In this document: piece by piece, positions 32,751-43,883 of the stretch
Layout: every line of letters starts with the position of its first letter
How positions within the stretch are numbered: position 1 is the stretch's first letter
Source: Schistocerca nitens
Taxonomy: Eukaryota; Arthropoda; Insecta; Orthoptera; Acrididae
Reading direction: 5' to 3'
Length of the DNA: 64,000 nt
Assembly: GCF_023898315.1 (NCBI RefSeq)
Contig: NC_064616.1
Span: 703,233,389-703,297,388 of the forward strand
Position numbers and translations under genes: made by a program
Notes under the pieces: model-generated
Seen by the model: only the letters and a program-made list of their open reading frames with translations
Databases searched by the model: none
Told to the model about the DNA's origin: nothing

Positions 32751-32951
32751 CAAAAATGGTTCAAATGGCTCTGAGCACTATGGGACTTAACTGCTGAGGT
32801 CATCAGTCCCGTAGAACTTGAACTACTTAAACCCAACCAACCGTAGGACATCACACACATCCATGCCCGAGGCAGGACTCGAACCTGCGACCGCAGCAGT
32901 CGCGCGGTTCCAGACTGAAGCGTCCAGAACCGCTCGGCTACTCCAGCCGGC
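32751..32951 (-). mobile_element. S1 SINE inside the mariner
   Basis: Full-length minus copy from CAAAAATGGTTCAAATGGCT to TCCAGCCGGC. Perfect ten-base target duplication TACATACTGT at 32741-32750 and 32952-32961. It lies in the 5' untranslated part of the mariner. Confidence 0.95.
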
Positions 32952-32998
32952 TACATACTGTAATTTTGTCATTTGAGTGGCGCTACGGTCATTAGAAA

Positions 32999-34026
32999 AT
33001 GGAGTACCAAGGGGGGAAAGCTGTTCAGTAGAGGCAGCCAGAAACCTTTTCGCAGTGTATGGGGATAATGACACTAGACAGAGCACGGCAAGAAAACAGT
33101 TTTCTCGTTTTAAGATATATATATTTTTCTTTTTTCTTTTTTTTTTTTTTTTTTTTGCATTAGTGTCTCTCCACGTTGAGCAAGACCTTCGGGGTTTGAT
33201 GAAGTTTGTTTAAACACGTTAATCCACACTTATTCATGTCAATGTACTCGAGAAATGGCATATGTGAGGAACTGTGATCGTTCCACCATCCTCCGACAAT
33301 TGCATACTATGGGGAAAGGTTCAAAATTCGGGTTATGGGTATCGCATGCTCTAAGCCAAAATGACAGAAATCAGCCAGTGACCATTTGTTCATATCAGCT
33401 TGTTCGTCATCAGTTGGTTCGTGAACAGAACCGACCATTCCTATCCTGTATAGTTACTGGTAACGTGAAATGATGTCTTTATGCTAACGTAAGGAAAAGA
33501 AAGGAATGGTTGAGCCCAAACAAAGCAGCAACTCCCCGTACAAAAACCTGCGAGCATCCGCGAAATATGTTATGCATCTGGTGGAACAGCGACGGTGTGA
33601 TGTACTACGAATTGCTTCTCCGAGCTGTAACCATCACTGCTGATATTTATTGTCAACAAATTAAGCGTCTTGAAAACACAGTCCAAGAACAACGACCAAA
33701 AAGGCTGCGTGAAGCGATGCTGCTCCACGATAATGCCCGCCCGGATTCTGAAAGACTGACACAAAACACTATACAGGAGTTGATTTGGGAAGTAAGTCCG
33801 CATCCACCTGATTCACCTGATATTGCGCCTTCAGCTTTTCACCTTTTTCGCCGTCTATGAATAAACTTCAAGAACTTCCTTGCCAGATGGAAATGCCCTC
33901 CGAACATGGCTCGAAGAATTTTTCGCCTCAAAACAATGCGCTTTCTACAGTCGCGGAATCTTGAAGTTATCCCAGCGTTGGCAGACTGTTGTAAACAGTG
34001 AAGGAAAAAATATGATTTATGACTGA
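32999..34026 (+). pseudogene. mariner transposase, degenerate
   Basis: Starts MEYQGGKAVQ; KTAR-like helix remnants, then a T run at about 33126-33157 that destroys the first DNA-binding domain. Later SKFGLWVSHALSQNDRNQ and NRPFLSCIVTGN match the mid region; the first catalytic Asp (TGDEKW) is changed. The best open piece (33510-33860) holds WWNSDGVMYYELL, LLHDNARPDS with the second Asp and PHPPDSPDIAPSAFHLF, where the third catalytic Asp is Ala. It ends LSQRWQTVVNSEGKNMIYD at the stop at 34024-34026. At least six breaks. Confidence 0.88.
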
Positions 34027-34100
34027 AATCTCTGTTGTGCGTATCTGATGTATTTATTAAGCTTATGGAAAAACGCTACGAATTTAAGCAGCAACCCAAT

Positions 34101-34128
34101 ATTATTATTATTATTATTATTATTATTT
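34101..34128. repeat. (ATT)n microsatellite at the mariner insertion edge
   Basis: About nine ATT units starting in the TA that flanks the mariner. It may have grown from the target site. Confidence 0.92.
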
Positions 34129-34511
34129 AAGTGTCTTTCGCTCCGGTAATCTTGTCCCACCAAACTAAGCTCTCAACCTACTGCACATAATTTGGTAATG
34201 ACGAAGAAAACAGAGGTGAAGTTTTGGAAAAGGTAGATGTAGGCGGGGTGCGCGAGATGAGCGTAAGGAAAGACAGAGACAGCACTATTGCACAAAATCA
34301 AGAAGTGAACATAGCGAACCGTCTTTTGCGCTCCGCACTACGCGATGCACTGGTGCAAACACCCTCAGAGGCCCTGACGTAGATGATAGAGCACGAGACT
34401 GCTCAGTCTTTGGCTCGGGTTCGATCCTTACTACCTCCCGCTGTCCAGTTTTTGTATCGGTCTCGAGTTCGGTTTTAGGAAACCAAACGAAGAACATGTT
34501 TGGTGACACCG

Positions 34512-34683
34512 CCTCTGCCGGGCAGCTTGAATATTCGCGCGTAACAGCCAGGTCGATTATATTCAATGCTAACAAAATCGGGAACGACACAACGTATAGA
34601 ATATTTTCTTAAAAATTATTTCTCAGCACAACATACACTCAACACCCTTACAAGCATTTCAGACTGTTTTTTTGACCATCCTG
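34512..34683 (-). repeat. right inverted terminal region of the hAT-like element
   Basis: Reverse complement partner of 29800-29970. The outermost bases read CCATCCTG before the flanking TA. Confidence 0.8.
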
Positions 34684-34836
34684 TATGCAGAATGTAGACG
34701 GCTTTACTCCTACCTACTCTGCGCCGTTGTGATGGGATGTGAAACATTTGCTCATCCAGACATGTAGTACACTTCATGCCAATCTGACGTTGGTTCCATG
34801 CTACTCATTATGCATTAATTTTAATTACCAGCAGTA
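34684..34836 (-). pseudogene. 5' end of the split T3 element
   Basis: GCAGAATGTAGACGGCTTTA and CTCCTACCTACTCTGCG match 56402 onwards (GCAGAATGTAGATGG, CTCCTATCTACTTTTTGCG), and TTAATTTTAATTACCAGCAG near 34818-34835 is the T3 terminal repeat. TA follows at 34837-34838. This continues 28831-29799 across the hAT-like insertion. Confidence 0.8.
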
Positions 34837-34845
34837 TATATACTG

Positions 34846-34863
34846 CTGTTCTCAATAAGTCTC

Positions 34864-34933
<70 letters not shown>

Positions 34934-34943
34934 TTGAGAACAG
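34846..34943. repeat. (AG)n microsatellite enclosed by 19-base inverted repeats
   Basis: AG tract of about 65 bases at 34865-34929. The left arm CTGTTCTCAATAAGTCTCT (34846-34864) is the exact reverse complement of AGAGACTTATTGAGAACAG (34925-34943). A short palindrome AGCAGTATATATACTGCT at 34830-34847 adjoins it. Confidence 0.93.
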
Positions 34944-36931
34944 ACCTCGTGGTCCCAGGTTTTCTCCAGCTGTGGGCCGCAAGATCTCAAAATGAGACAC
35001 TGTGGCAGATGCTGAGGCTGAGAAAATGTTTAAAGGGACCAAACAGTTAAGATCAGTCTCCTATCCGCCCCTCACGTCAAAAGCAGTGTACCCAAACAGT
35101 TTGCGTCTAGAGTAAATTCTGTGTGCAAGTGCGAGAAAGTGTTCTAAATGTTTGCGTTGCATTTATCTGAGGTGGGACATCGGAACCAACCCGCCATACA
35201 GCTACTGGGATGTGGGAAACCGCTGCAAAACCTCATCCAGGTTGGTCGGCGTACTGACCCCTCGACGTTAATCCGCCTGGCGGATTAGATACGGGACGCC
35301 ATAACTCCCCGTCTCGGCAGCGGTGGCGTTAACATGCGCGGTACTCGGACGAGTGCGAGATTTAAGAAGTCGTAACCGTGTCTCTGTCTGGAATACTCAT
35401 CTGTTCTCTCTGGAATATTAGACTTTTACATGTTATAATGTATCAACTGACAAATTCATTTACTTTGATGGTAAAAACAGTGTAAGTTGCAGCTTTGTAA
35501 ATACAAATCTGCTACCTACGACTGCTTTTACAATCAATTTATAATAAAGTTTCTCTCTATTTGTTAATTACAACTTGTGTCTGTTGAGTTTGTGATTATT
35601 AGTATAAAAAAGTCAGATAGCTCAGATAATAACTGTATTTCATTTTCTTACCAATATTTAGTACCGCACTGCCCGGGAGGGCCACACGTCGGTTTCCCAG
35701 AAAACAGCTACTCGCCGTAAGGACTGAGTTATCGACGGCGACAACAGCACACAAACCCGAAAGCACAAACCGAGAGTAACCCAAAACTTGAAAGCCAAGC
35801 ATCGTCAACAACGTATAAACAAAAACACAACAGCAAAGCGAGAGAAAAACAAAGATCAAGAGAATAACTGTCGCGAAGATAACATTGGTGATCGGTGAGC
35901 TTTGGAAACATCAACACAACCGAACGAGAAAGCGCGCACGCTTCCCTCCTAGCTTACGCCGCCTGAGTGCTTGACAAGCGATGCGGAGACCACCATGGTC
36001 GTGGTGCGGACGCGAAATCAAACAGCTCTGTATGACCAACGCTGGTGCATCCATCTCTGCCTTGACGTCAGAGTGTGACCAGTTTACTATACACTGTTTT
36101 CATTGAGCAAATGAAAATGTTACATAGTAATGAAAATTCCAAGAAGAATCCACAATCTTTATTCAGAGCAATCTTCAGCCCATAATATTTTATCGTACAA
36201 TGCCGGTCATGGAAAACACTACTGACTCTTCAGGTACAGAAATTTACTCTGATATTAGCCATCTTGTGGATTGGAGACAATAGTTGCGAAATTAACTGTT
36301 ACAGTCTTTTAGCATACAACAGCAGTGTTATCCAGAGCTACGCGGGAGCCAAGCTCGTATCATCTGCTATTTGCGTTTAATCCAACATACACGCGCGTTT
36401 AAAAATGCATGAAAACAGTCGTAAAATAAAATAAAATTATTCGGACATGAAGTCCACGTCTTACTTTAAAATCGGCAATCTGTTTCTCTCTTTTTAGATT
36501 CATCGTATTATCACCTATCCACCTACGTGTTCCTCTTCTATAGTAAAATCAGTCGCGCCAGCTTAACATTTCATCAGTTATCTCTTCGAGCATTGGCTTG
36601 CTCTGTACACGTCAAGTACTTGGCTCCAGCTTACTGACAGTCATTTAAACGCAGACAACCAGATTATTTTTTGACTTCACTATCGAAATATGTAGCTGTG
36701 GATAACATCCCTCACATTTGTGTGCTGTATGTTAAATAAGTATAACAAAAGAACTTTCATCATCCCAACACAGGCTGACGCATCATTTTCCTAGCCATGG
36801 GCTACTGGTTGTCCACGAGTGAGTTAAGCTTCTGAAAACGCTCCTTCGGTGTCTGCACAGGAGACAGAATGACGAAGATAACCAACTTATCTGCATCTTT
36901 TCGCGTACGTGATCAGATTGGTATACCCATT
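34944..36931. other. no gene recognised
   Basis: Mixed sequence. 35095-35290 (GCGAGAAAGTGTTCTAAATG, GGGATGTGGGAAACCGC, GTTAATCCGCC) resembles a common orthopteran interspersed repeat whose type I cannot name. 35640-36010 is moderately GC-rich; open frames on its minus strand have no domain. Nothing recognised in 36100-36930. Confidence 0.4.
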
Positions 36932-36933
36932 TA

Positions 36934-37453
36934 CAGGGTGGGGCAAATAAAAGTGGTGGGGACGTGTGGATACGATTGGACGTGAATGCTTACAACCACT
37001 CCAACACCAACTTCCAGCAGGGTGGAGCAACTGCCCATACAGCCCGTCGAACCTTGGAAAGCACATTTACGTAGTCTTCACGCCTGACAGAGTTGTTACC
37101 AGAGGTCAGTCTCAGTCTGGTCGCAGTCCTAGCTGGCCGCTCAGGTCACCTGTTCTGTCTGTATGCAATTACTTTGTGTGGGGACCCCTCAAGTCTAAGA
37201 CATATCGCAATAACTTTTATAGTCTTCAAGAATTTCAGCAGAAGATTTCGGATGAGATTGCAGCAAATCCAGCAGTCCAGCTTCGATTCACCTTCAGAAA
37301 CTTACTGACCAGGGCCCAAAAGTGCCAAGAGATGAATGGTGGTCACTTTCAGCATCAGCGATAGTTAGTTTAGTACTGTATTTCGTTTCCTCTTCTGTTT
37401 TTCTCTGCACCCTGGAACTCTGTTCTCTGGGCCACTTTTTTTGCCATACTCTG
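36934..37453 (+). mobile_element. internally deleted mariner-like element
   Basis: 520 bp between TA at 36932-36933 and 37454-37455. Ends CAGGGTGGGGCAAATAAAAG and inverted CAGAGTATGGCAAAAAAAGT are diverged terminal repeats. Only the C-terminal third of a transposase remains (36966-37364): SPVLSVCNYFVWGPLKSKTY, where relatives have SPDLS and CDFFLWG, so the third catalytic Asp has become Asn; then FQQKISDEIAANP and LTRAQKCQEMNGGHF. Non-autonomous or dead; related to the fragment at 1-796. Confidence 0.8.
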
Positions 37454-38381
37454 TATAGAAAAAAGTATATAGTATTTCGAATGAGTTCAGTTGGTAATGA
37501 AATAGTTAACGAACGTCACAACCCAAGTGACATTGTCAACACTTGAGAAATCCTTGAGTGAATAAAATTGGAGGGAACGAAAATTGCTTTGGAATACAGC
37601 GTTTGGTCTGCCGAGACGAAGAATCACAGATCATTTGGGACAGACACTAGTGCTATCTCCCGGACTTCACCAAACACCGAGTATTCGTCACACCTGTCAA
37701 TCACTAGTTTTAGTTGCTAGTCCACTGAAATCACAGTTTGATCCAAAACTGAGACCAGACTTATCAAGTAACTGTCTTCAGAGACGTGGACATTGACGGA
37801 ACGTCAAACAATATACTTCTTTCTTTTTTCGTTATTCACAAAAAGGTGGTACCCTTACAGCCCCATCGTAATTTTTACCTTTGATAAAATAGTACACGAT
37901 GTCCGGTCAAATCGATATTGGGCACAAGACGCCCTTCAACCTTAACAGTTCCAAAATACGATGGAAATTTCGTGATGAGATTTGAAAGTCCAGTGAAAGC
38001 TTCACGTACAACAAAACCTATCAGGTATTAGTGCCACAGTTAACTGGTTGCATCGTCATGTATGACTCATCTTTGCCATAAATAAAACATCAGTGATTAT
38101 CTACCCCACCAGTGTCTAATTCATGCTTGTGTTTCATCTCCAGTGACTTCGACGACCACTTTTATTCCTTTCCTCCTACTCATTCGTAGTGCGTTAACAG
38201 CAGTACCATTGCACCCAGTTGACAACCACTAGTAAGGAGACCACAACGCACGGTGTGAGGTTCAGAAATCAAATAGCAATCATCCGTAGCATGTCCATGC
38301 AACTTGCAAAAATTCTTGATAAAACGGACTTTGAAGTTTGCAGAGCATCTTTAACACTATGAGGTTAGGTTTTTTTATGGA

Positions 38382-38455
38382 CCTTGTGACTCCATGGTAA
38401 AATTCTCGCCTATTACCTATCACCTGGGTGGCGTGGGTTCAGTTCCCAGCAGTGC
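38382..38455 (+). repeat. tRNA-like relic (Gly-like), probable SINE head
   Basis: TCCATGGTAAAATTCTCGCC resembles the A-box and D-arm of tRNA-Gly, and GGGTTCAGTTCCC the B-box, 40-some bases later. The acceptor stem does not pair well and no tail family is recognised, so this is not a working tRNA gene. Confidence 0.5.
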
Positions 38456-39021
38456 AAAATTTTTAAACTAAGTTGATGTGCTACGACCGTGAAGTTTGAA
38501 ATACACACAGGTGTAAAAATTTGTCATTTTTTAATATAAAGACTCTCTTATAAAACACCTGTCATTAGGCCCACATTACGCTGTCAAAGTTCTTTGATAA
38601 GCTTTTATAGAAGGTAGGGCCACACACTGACTTCTATTAAAGATGTGATAAAAGTACCCCAGTATACCGTGAAAGATTTAGTAAAACGTCTTCTGTGTAA
38701 GATATTTCACATAGACCTTTTACAGTGAAATACAGTCATTAAGAGTTCATATTTGCAATTAAGACTTTTTTCTCAACAGCACATTTTTCATAAAAATGAC
38801 TGTTAGATATGTGTTAATTAGCATATACGTGATTAATTTTCTGTTTCAATAATGTACAGAACGTATTCGAAGTGAACGAAAAGAAAACGAAAAAATAATA
38901 AACGAAACGAGACTTGTACCAGTGATCACCAGAGACGAGCGCTACCGACTTTTTTCATCTCTGTGCATTTTAATCTTCATGGAAATGCACGTAATACATG
39001 CACCTTTGTCTAAAAATTTAC

Positions 39022-39084
39022 TATTGCCTGGAATAGAACCCATTCCACCCTACATGCAGACAAATATTCTACCACAGAGCCACA
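39022..39084 (-). repeat. tRNA-like relic on the minus strand
   Basis: Inverse reads GTGGCTCTGTGGTAGAATAT with an A-box-like GTGGTAGAA and GGGTTCTATTCC as B-box. Similar in type to 38382-38455. No full cloverleaf. Confidence 0.45.
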
Positions 39085-41767
39085 CTGTCTGTCGAAAAAT
39101 CGCCATTAATTAGGGTTTTAAAGACGCTCGTAAAACTTCAGAATTTATTTCCTCGAGAATATTTGAGAGTTGAATCGAACTACTTTAGTTAATTTATATT
39201 TGAGTTCTGAACTTCACGTACCGTAAATACAAAAAATTGTAAAAGCCCGATTGCGTGCTTGTCGGCGTAAACGGTTATACGACGCGCCGGAGACGTGAAT
39301 CAAATCCATTTGAATTCCGTTACTTCGGTGAAACGATAAAAGTGAGAAGTGGCAAATTTTTCCTGCTTTGCGCCAGTAACAGTGATGGAAATAAGCATAG
39401 AGCGTTATCCATCTAAAATTTAATTGCTCATAACCTTCCAAGTACTTTGGTACGCAAAGGATGAAAGAGCAAATACATAAATCATAAAATCTGTCAGTAT
39501 AACTTTTTCGTTACTTTAATAAAATTACCCAGAATACTCAACTTGCAGATAACATTTTAGTTTCTAATAAAGAAATTTAATTTTATTATGTCTTAGCTTT
39601 TCAATCATTATCAGGCTGCTTTCTTTTGTCAAGTGTTCCAGTGAGTCATTCGGTGTTCTTCAGAACAACACTCCACATTACAACTCGAGGGGAGACGCAG
39701 TGTTATTTGTTGTCTAGTAAGGACTCGACATCAGCGATGATTTTGGAGATGCAGCAGAGAGTGAATTATCGGAATTTTCACCACTCATTCGATTTAGCGG
39801 GAGGAAGTCAACACTAGACATTTTTTAAACTTTACTTACTTTAAAATATTAAATCAGTTTCCCAGTGACTAATTTAAGAGACTGGAAACTTACCTTTGTC
39901 AGCATATCATTTTACTGTAACTAAAAGACAGTCGAAGTTTGAAATTTTTCTTTCACTTCAGTGGTGCACTGCAGCTCCAGCAGTTTTATCTCCACATATT
40001 TAACGCCTCATATACAGTATATACTATAGGACATGAAAAACAAATATTTCTTACTGCCAAGTAGCAAACCGAAATTCAATTGTTATAACGCTATACTCGT
40101 ATTCGGTAGGAGCACAGCTCCGATGTTGTTCGGGCCTATTTATATTTGTTGTAGTTTTCCTAAAGACTAGAGATGAGGTTTGGGTTATTACTCCAACAAG
40201 GCCACTGTCGAGTATTTCCTATAAGCCTCCAAAGCTGAGTTATTGCTCCATCTCTAATGACCCCAGCGTCGACGAGACAATGCCCGGCCTTCGTTTCTTC
40301 CTTCCGTCCTTCAATCATTCATATCTTCAAAGAGAAATGGCATATAAATATGTTTCGCGTCTCAGGCTTCATTTTGATACGCAGCAGGAAAGCAAAGAAA
40401 TGAGAAACTTAAAAATGTGCTCTTCTTAATACCATAACTTCAGTAAAAGTTCATTTACTTTGCAACAAAGTAAACTGAATTTGCCCTTCTGGCTGCACAT
40501 TAGGATGTGTTGTAGTATCATCTACGAAAGCGGCAATACGAATAACTTCCTTATTTCCAGTTCAGCAGTTTTCATTGTTTGTTACCCTCTTTCAAATTTT
40601 CCATTTTAGCTCGGCTCTTAATTGAATAAAAAATTTAAATTTAATTGGCTCATTCCAAGACACAGTAATTACAAATCTAACACATAGATCAAATTTTTAG
40701 GTTTAGCTTCGTCTGAGAATTTACACTTTCTAATGTATTGATATCTTTCTGTTATCAAGGGTCCCATACAAATTAAACATTTACGTAAGTAGTATGATTG
40801 GTGAGCTATTAAATCACTTCAACATATGTCAAAAGTAATGTCTAAGATTCGAAAGGGAAAGGGTTAAGTGTGTTTAGTAACGAACCAGACATTAAACTGC
40901 TGAAAGTAGGTCGCCAAACTGTGGGCTAAAAGTAACTAACATCCAGTGCTACGATAGCTGGTGATTTTTTTAACACATTATGTTACAGATAATGAGGCAG
41001 TGAGAAGTTTCAAGAAGTATCAGTATCTTTTAATTTCTTCGAGATCTCTCTGCTGATTCAACATATTATTGTGGTGTCTAGGAAGCCTGCTTACTCGGTT
41101 CGCTAGACAAACATTCAAACAAGTCGTATTAATGAGTATTACTACAAAGTATTATTACAAAAATGTGTCGCAAGCAAAGGGCGACATACAAAATAATTAA
41201 ACTTCTTCAGTATAGACAAACCGAAGTCTGTGCTACACAGAGAGTACAAGCGAAGAGACTAGAGTTGACGCTGGTAAAGAACTCGGCCGTTACCAGTCGG
41301 TCGCGACGCTTATATCCTCTTCACATAGGGGCCGCTGTTGTCGTCATGGAGGGAGGTTCGGTCAGCGTGCGACTGGCAGACTTCTCACAGCCGTTCTCCG
41401 TCGTACCCGACTGGCGTGCCTGCGCTTGACTTTACGCGGTAACCATTATAGCACCTCTTTCTTTTTCAGGGCTACGTCAGTGCAGCGAGTCACAAGAAAC
41501 CGAACTGTAGACAAGCGCGGCATATCTCTCGCCCTTTTCAGAGACTCCAGAACCATCTGATTTCTAGCATGTGACGCCTACTGAATGTTGTGGTTCCAAC
41601 GGCGTTTCTCTAGAAATGTAACACTGGTCTGCAGAATGCTTCAAAGAATAACTAGCTTTCTAAATCCACTTAGCACTGAATTATCAAGATTCGGTTCTCT
41701 GTCTACGATTAAGTATCTCCGAAGTATAGCTCCTTCTTTACTATTACTGGTAACGGGAAAGGTAACT

Positions 41768-41997
41768 TGTTGTTGTTGTTGTTTTTTGGGGGAAGAGACC
41801 AGACAGCGAGGTCATCGGTCTCAGCGGATTAGGGAAGGAAGTCGGCCGTGCCCTTTGAAAGGAACCATCCCAGCATTTGCCTGGAGCGATTTAGGGAAAT
41901 CACGGAAAACCTAAATCAGGATGGCCGGACGCGGGATTGAACCGTCGTCCTTCCGAATGCGGGTCCAGTGTGTTACCACTGCGCCACCTCGCTCGGT
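41768..41997 (-). mobile_element. S3 SINE, full length
   Basis: Tail at the left with (TTG)n, then inverse body GAGACCAGACAGCGAGGTCA, GGATGGCCGGACGCGGGATT (B-box side) and head ending CACCTCGCTCGGT. Perfect 11-base target duplication GAAAGGTAACT at 41757-41767 and 41998-42008. Confidence 0.94.
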
Positions 41998-42233
41998 GAA
42001 AGGTAACTGACCACATGTGTGGGAGAGAGTGATATGAGGAAAAGTCACGTGCTGAGACCAAGAGGAAAGGATGACATGCAATGTATAGACACTAAATTTA
42101 CCACTTATTACAGTACTACTCTTTACTGCACAGTTAAACTATTTTGTTTGCTGTTTAGTTAGAAGGATAACAGGTAAACAATACGATCGTGATAGTGGCT
42201 TAAAAGAGTGCGATATTTCCCCATAATATTTTT

Positions 42234-42470
42234 ACCGAGCGAGTTGACGCAGTGCTTAGCACACTGGACTCGCATTCGGGAGGACGCCGGTTCAATCCCG
42301 CGTCCGGCCATCCTGATTTAGGTTTTCCGTGATTTCCATAAATCGCTCCAGTCAAATGCCGGGATGGTTCCTTTGAAAGGGCACGGCCGACTTCCTCCCC
42401 GTCCTTCCCTAATCCGATGAGACCGATGACCTCGCTGTCTGGTCTCCTCCCTCACAACAATCCAACCCAA
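42234..42470 (+). mobile_element. S3 SINE, full length, opposite to the neighbouring copy
   Basis: ACCGAGCGAGTTGACGCAGT head with A-box GTTGACGCAGTGC, B-box GGTTCAATCCC, body GGCCATCCTGATTTAGG and tail GGTCTCCTCCCTCACAACAA. It forms a 230-bp inverted pair with 41768-41997 across a 236-bp spacer. No clear target duplication. Confidence 0.9.
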
Positions 42471-42577
42471 GAAGGCATCAACAGCTGTTTCATTCCTGTG
42501 TGTCCTGAAACATGTCAAAAGTCAGGCTTTCGTTCACTTATTTCAGTGAAGCGGATTTGTAAACGGTAAACAGCTTC

Positions 42578-42774
42578 AAATGGTTCAAATGGTTCTGAGC
42601 ACTATGGGACTTAACATCCGTGGTCATCAGTCCCCTAGAACTTAGAACTACTTAAACCTAACTAACCTAAGGACATCACACACATCCATGCCCGAGGCAG
42701 GATTCGAACCTGCGACCGTAGCAGTCGCCCGGTTCCGGACTGCGCGCCTAGAACCGCTAGACCACCGCGGCCGG
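42578..42774 (-). mobile_element. S1 SINE, full length
   Basis: Minus copy from AAATGGTTCAAATGGTTCTG to CACCGCGGCCGG. Perfect 14-base target duplication CGGTAAACAGCTTC at 42564-42577 and 42775-42788. Close to consensus, so probably young. Confidence 0.96.
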
Positions 42775-42788
42775 CGGTAAACAGCTTC

Positions 42789-43873
42789 CATGCGTCTTAA
42801 AAATTATCAAAAAGGAGAAACAATCCTGTGCTAAAAGAATCACAGTCACTGACCGCTACTAAACAGACGTTTGCGCACTGAAAATCTTATTAGCTGACTT
42901 ACAAAACAGTCTGTTGCGAAGAATTTGTCTTCGCTACTACTAAGATAGGACGTTAACAATGGACTGCAACCAAATTCCTAATGTAACGATCCATTTCATT
43001 CAAAGAATGGGCTGGCGAGACATGAAATTGAGTCGGACGTCAAGCTGGCGGAAATGGGTTCGTAATTGGTAAGTGACGCTCCACTGCGCGAGAATGGCGC
43101 CGACGACAAAAGGAAACGAAGGCAGGCAGTGAGTTGATCAATCACAATGCGACGACCGCAGTCATCTGACAGGCATAATAGTACTCCATGTTCTGCTACT
43201 TAAACAATGATGTTACTCTTAGTGCTAAGATAAATACACTTGTACCATAGCACCTCTCCAGTCCTGACGTACAGAGAATTACCGATGCTTAGTAACAGCC
43301 ACGAAACGAAAACATAGCAGCGCATAATATCTTACGCTCTGTTCACGTATAGCGTCACACATAACAGTCTAGAAAATTTATCCCATAATTAGTATTCTCA
43401 CAGATTTGTGATGCATCCTACCAAATCTAGAACGTCAAAAGTGAGATCTTTCAAACCAACAGATGTGGAGCTAATAGGAAGAACAAAAGAGAGTGAAGAA
43501 CAGCGTTGTTCTAGTATGGATTAATATACATACAGCCACAAAGCACAATGAAGTTGTAGAACAGTAGATAGATAAAGCAAAGCACTTAAGACAGGAAAAA
43601 CTGATTAATTCTGATTCCTTACTTAGGCTTCGTGTTAAGTCTCCAGTGTCACTTCCATCAGCGATGGCTCGATGAGATACTTAGAGAGGTTGGGGTATGG
43701 ATCGTATAAAGCACATTTGTTTATAATTAGCTTCAAACTCTTCACATCATGGCATGAGTTAGAAAGAAATAGCTACTCTCGAGCATTCACTTCTTGTATG
43801 TTTCAATATGTGAGCACAACGAATGGGACTGTTTGTAACATAAACACAAGGAAGTTACCGGTCAGGGACGAGG
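42789..43873. other. no gene recognised
   Basis: Spacer between two S1 SINEs; an 86-residue open frame at 43672 runs into the next SINE and is not supported. Confidence 0.5.
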
Positions 43874-43883
43874 AAAATATGGC

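Larger units (their letters stand above)
32625..34099 (+). mobile_element. mariner transposon fossil, full length
   Basis: 1475 bp including a SINE. Left end TTAGGTTGGCGCGTAAGTAG, right end inverted TTGGGTTGCTGCTTAAATTC, then GTAGCGTTTTT on both: the typical mariner terminal repeat. TA at 32623-32624 and 34100-34101. It lies inside the hAT-like element, so it is younger than that element. Confidence 0.9.
29800..34683 (+). mobile_element. hAT-like DNA transposon fossil with long inverted ends, inserted in a T3 element
   Basis: 4884 bp. Left end CAGGGTGATCAGAAACAGTC and right end inverted CAGGATGGTCAAAAAAACAG, continuing with CTTGGAAGGG/CTTGTAAGGG and GGCTGTTGCGCGCG/GGCTGTTACGCGCG. Similarity holds for about 170 bp and patchily to about 400. 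TA flanks both sides (29798-29799, 34684-34685). An 8-bp duplication, normal for hAT, is not seen. Inside are a BED-finger/hAT transposase fossil, an S1 SINE, and a mariner with its own SINE. Without these guests the element would be about 3.2 kb. Assigning the ends to the hAT gene is inference from position. Confidence 0.8.
37456..41756. other. long stretch without recognised genes
   Basis: 4.3 kb, mostly AT-rich. Apart from two tRNA-like pieces (38382 and 39022), I recognise nothing. 41260-41440 is GC-richer with an 88-residue open frame of no known family. The open frames at 37584, 38922, 39214 and 39626 are short and unsupported. Confidence 0.45.

Noticed and set aside
35380-35900. Possible LTR-like remnant (AATAAA signal followed by a sequence ending before TTGGTGATCGG)
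   Set aside because: No matching partner, no coding parts and no target duplication; the resemblance is too slight to call an element.
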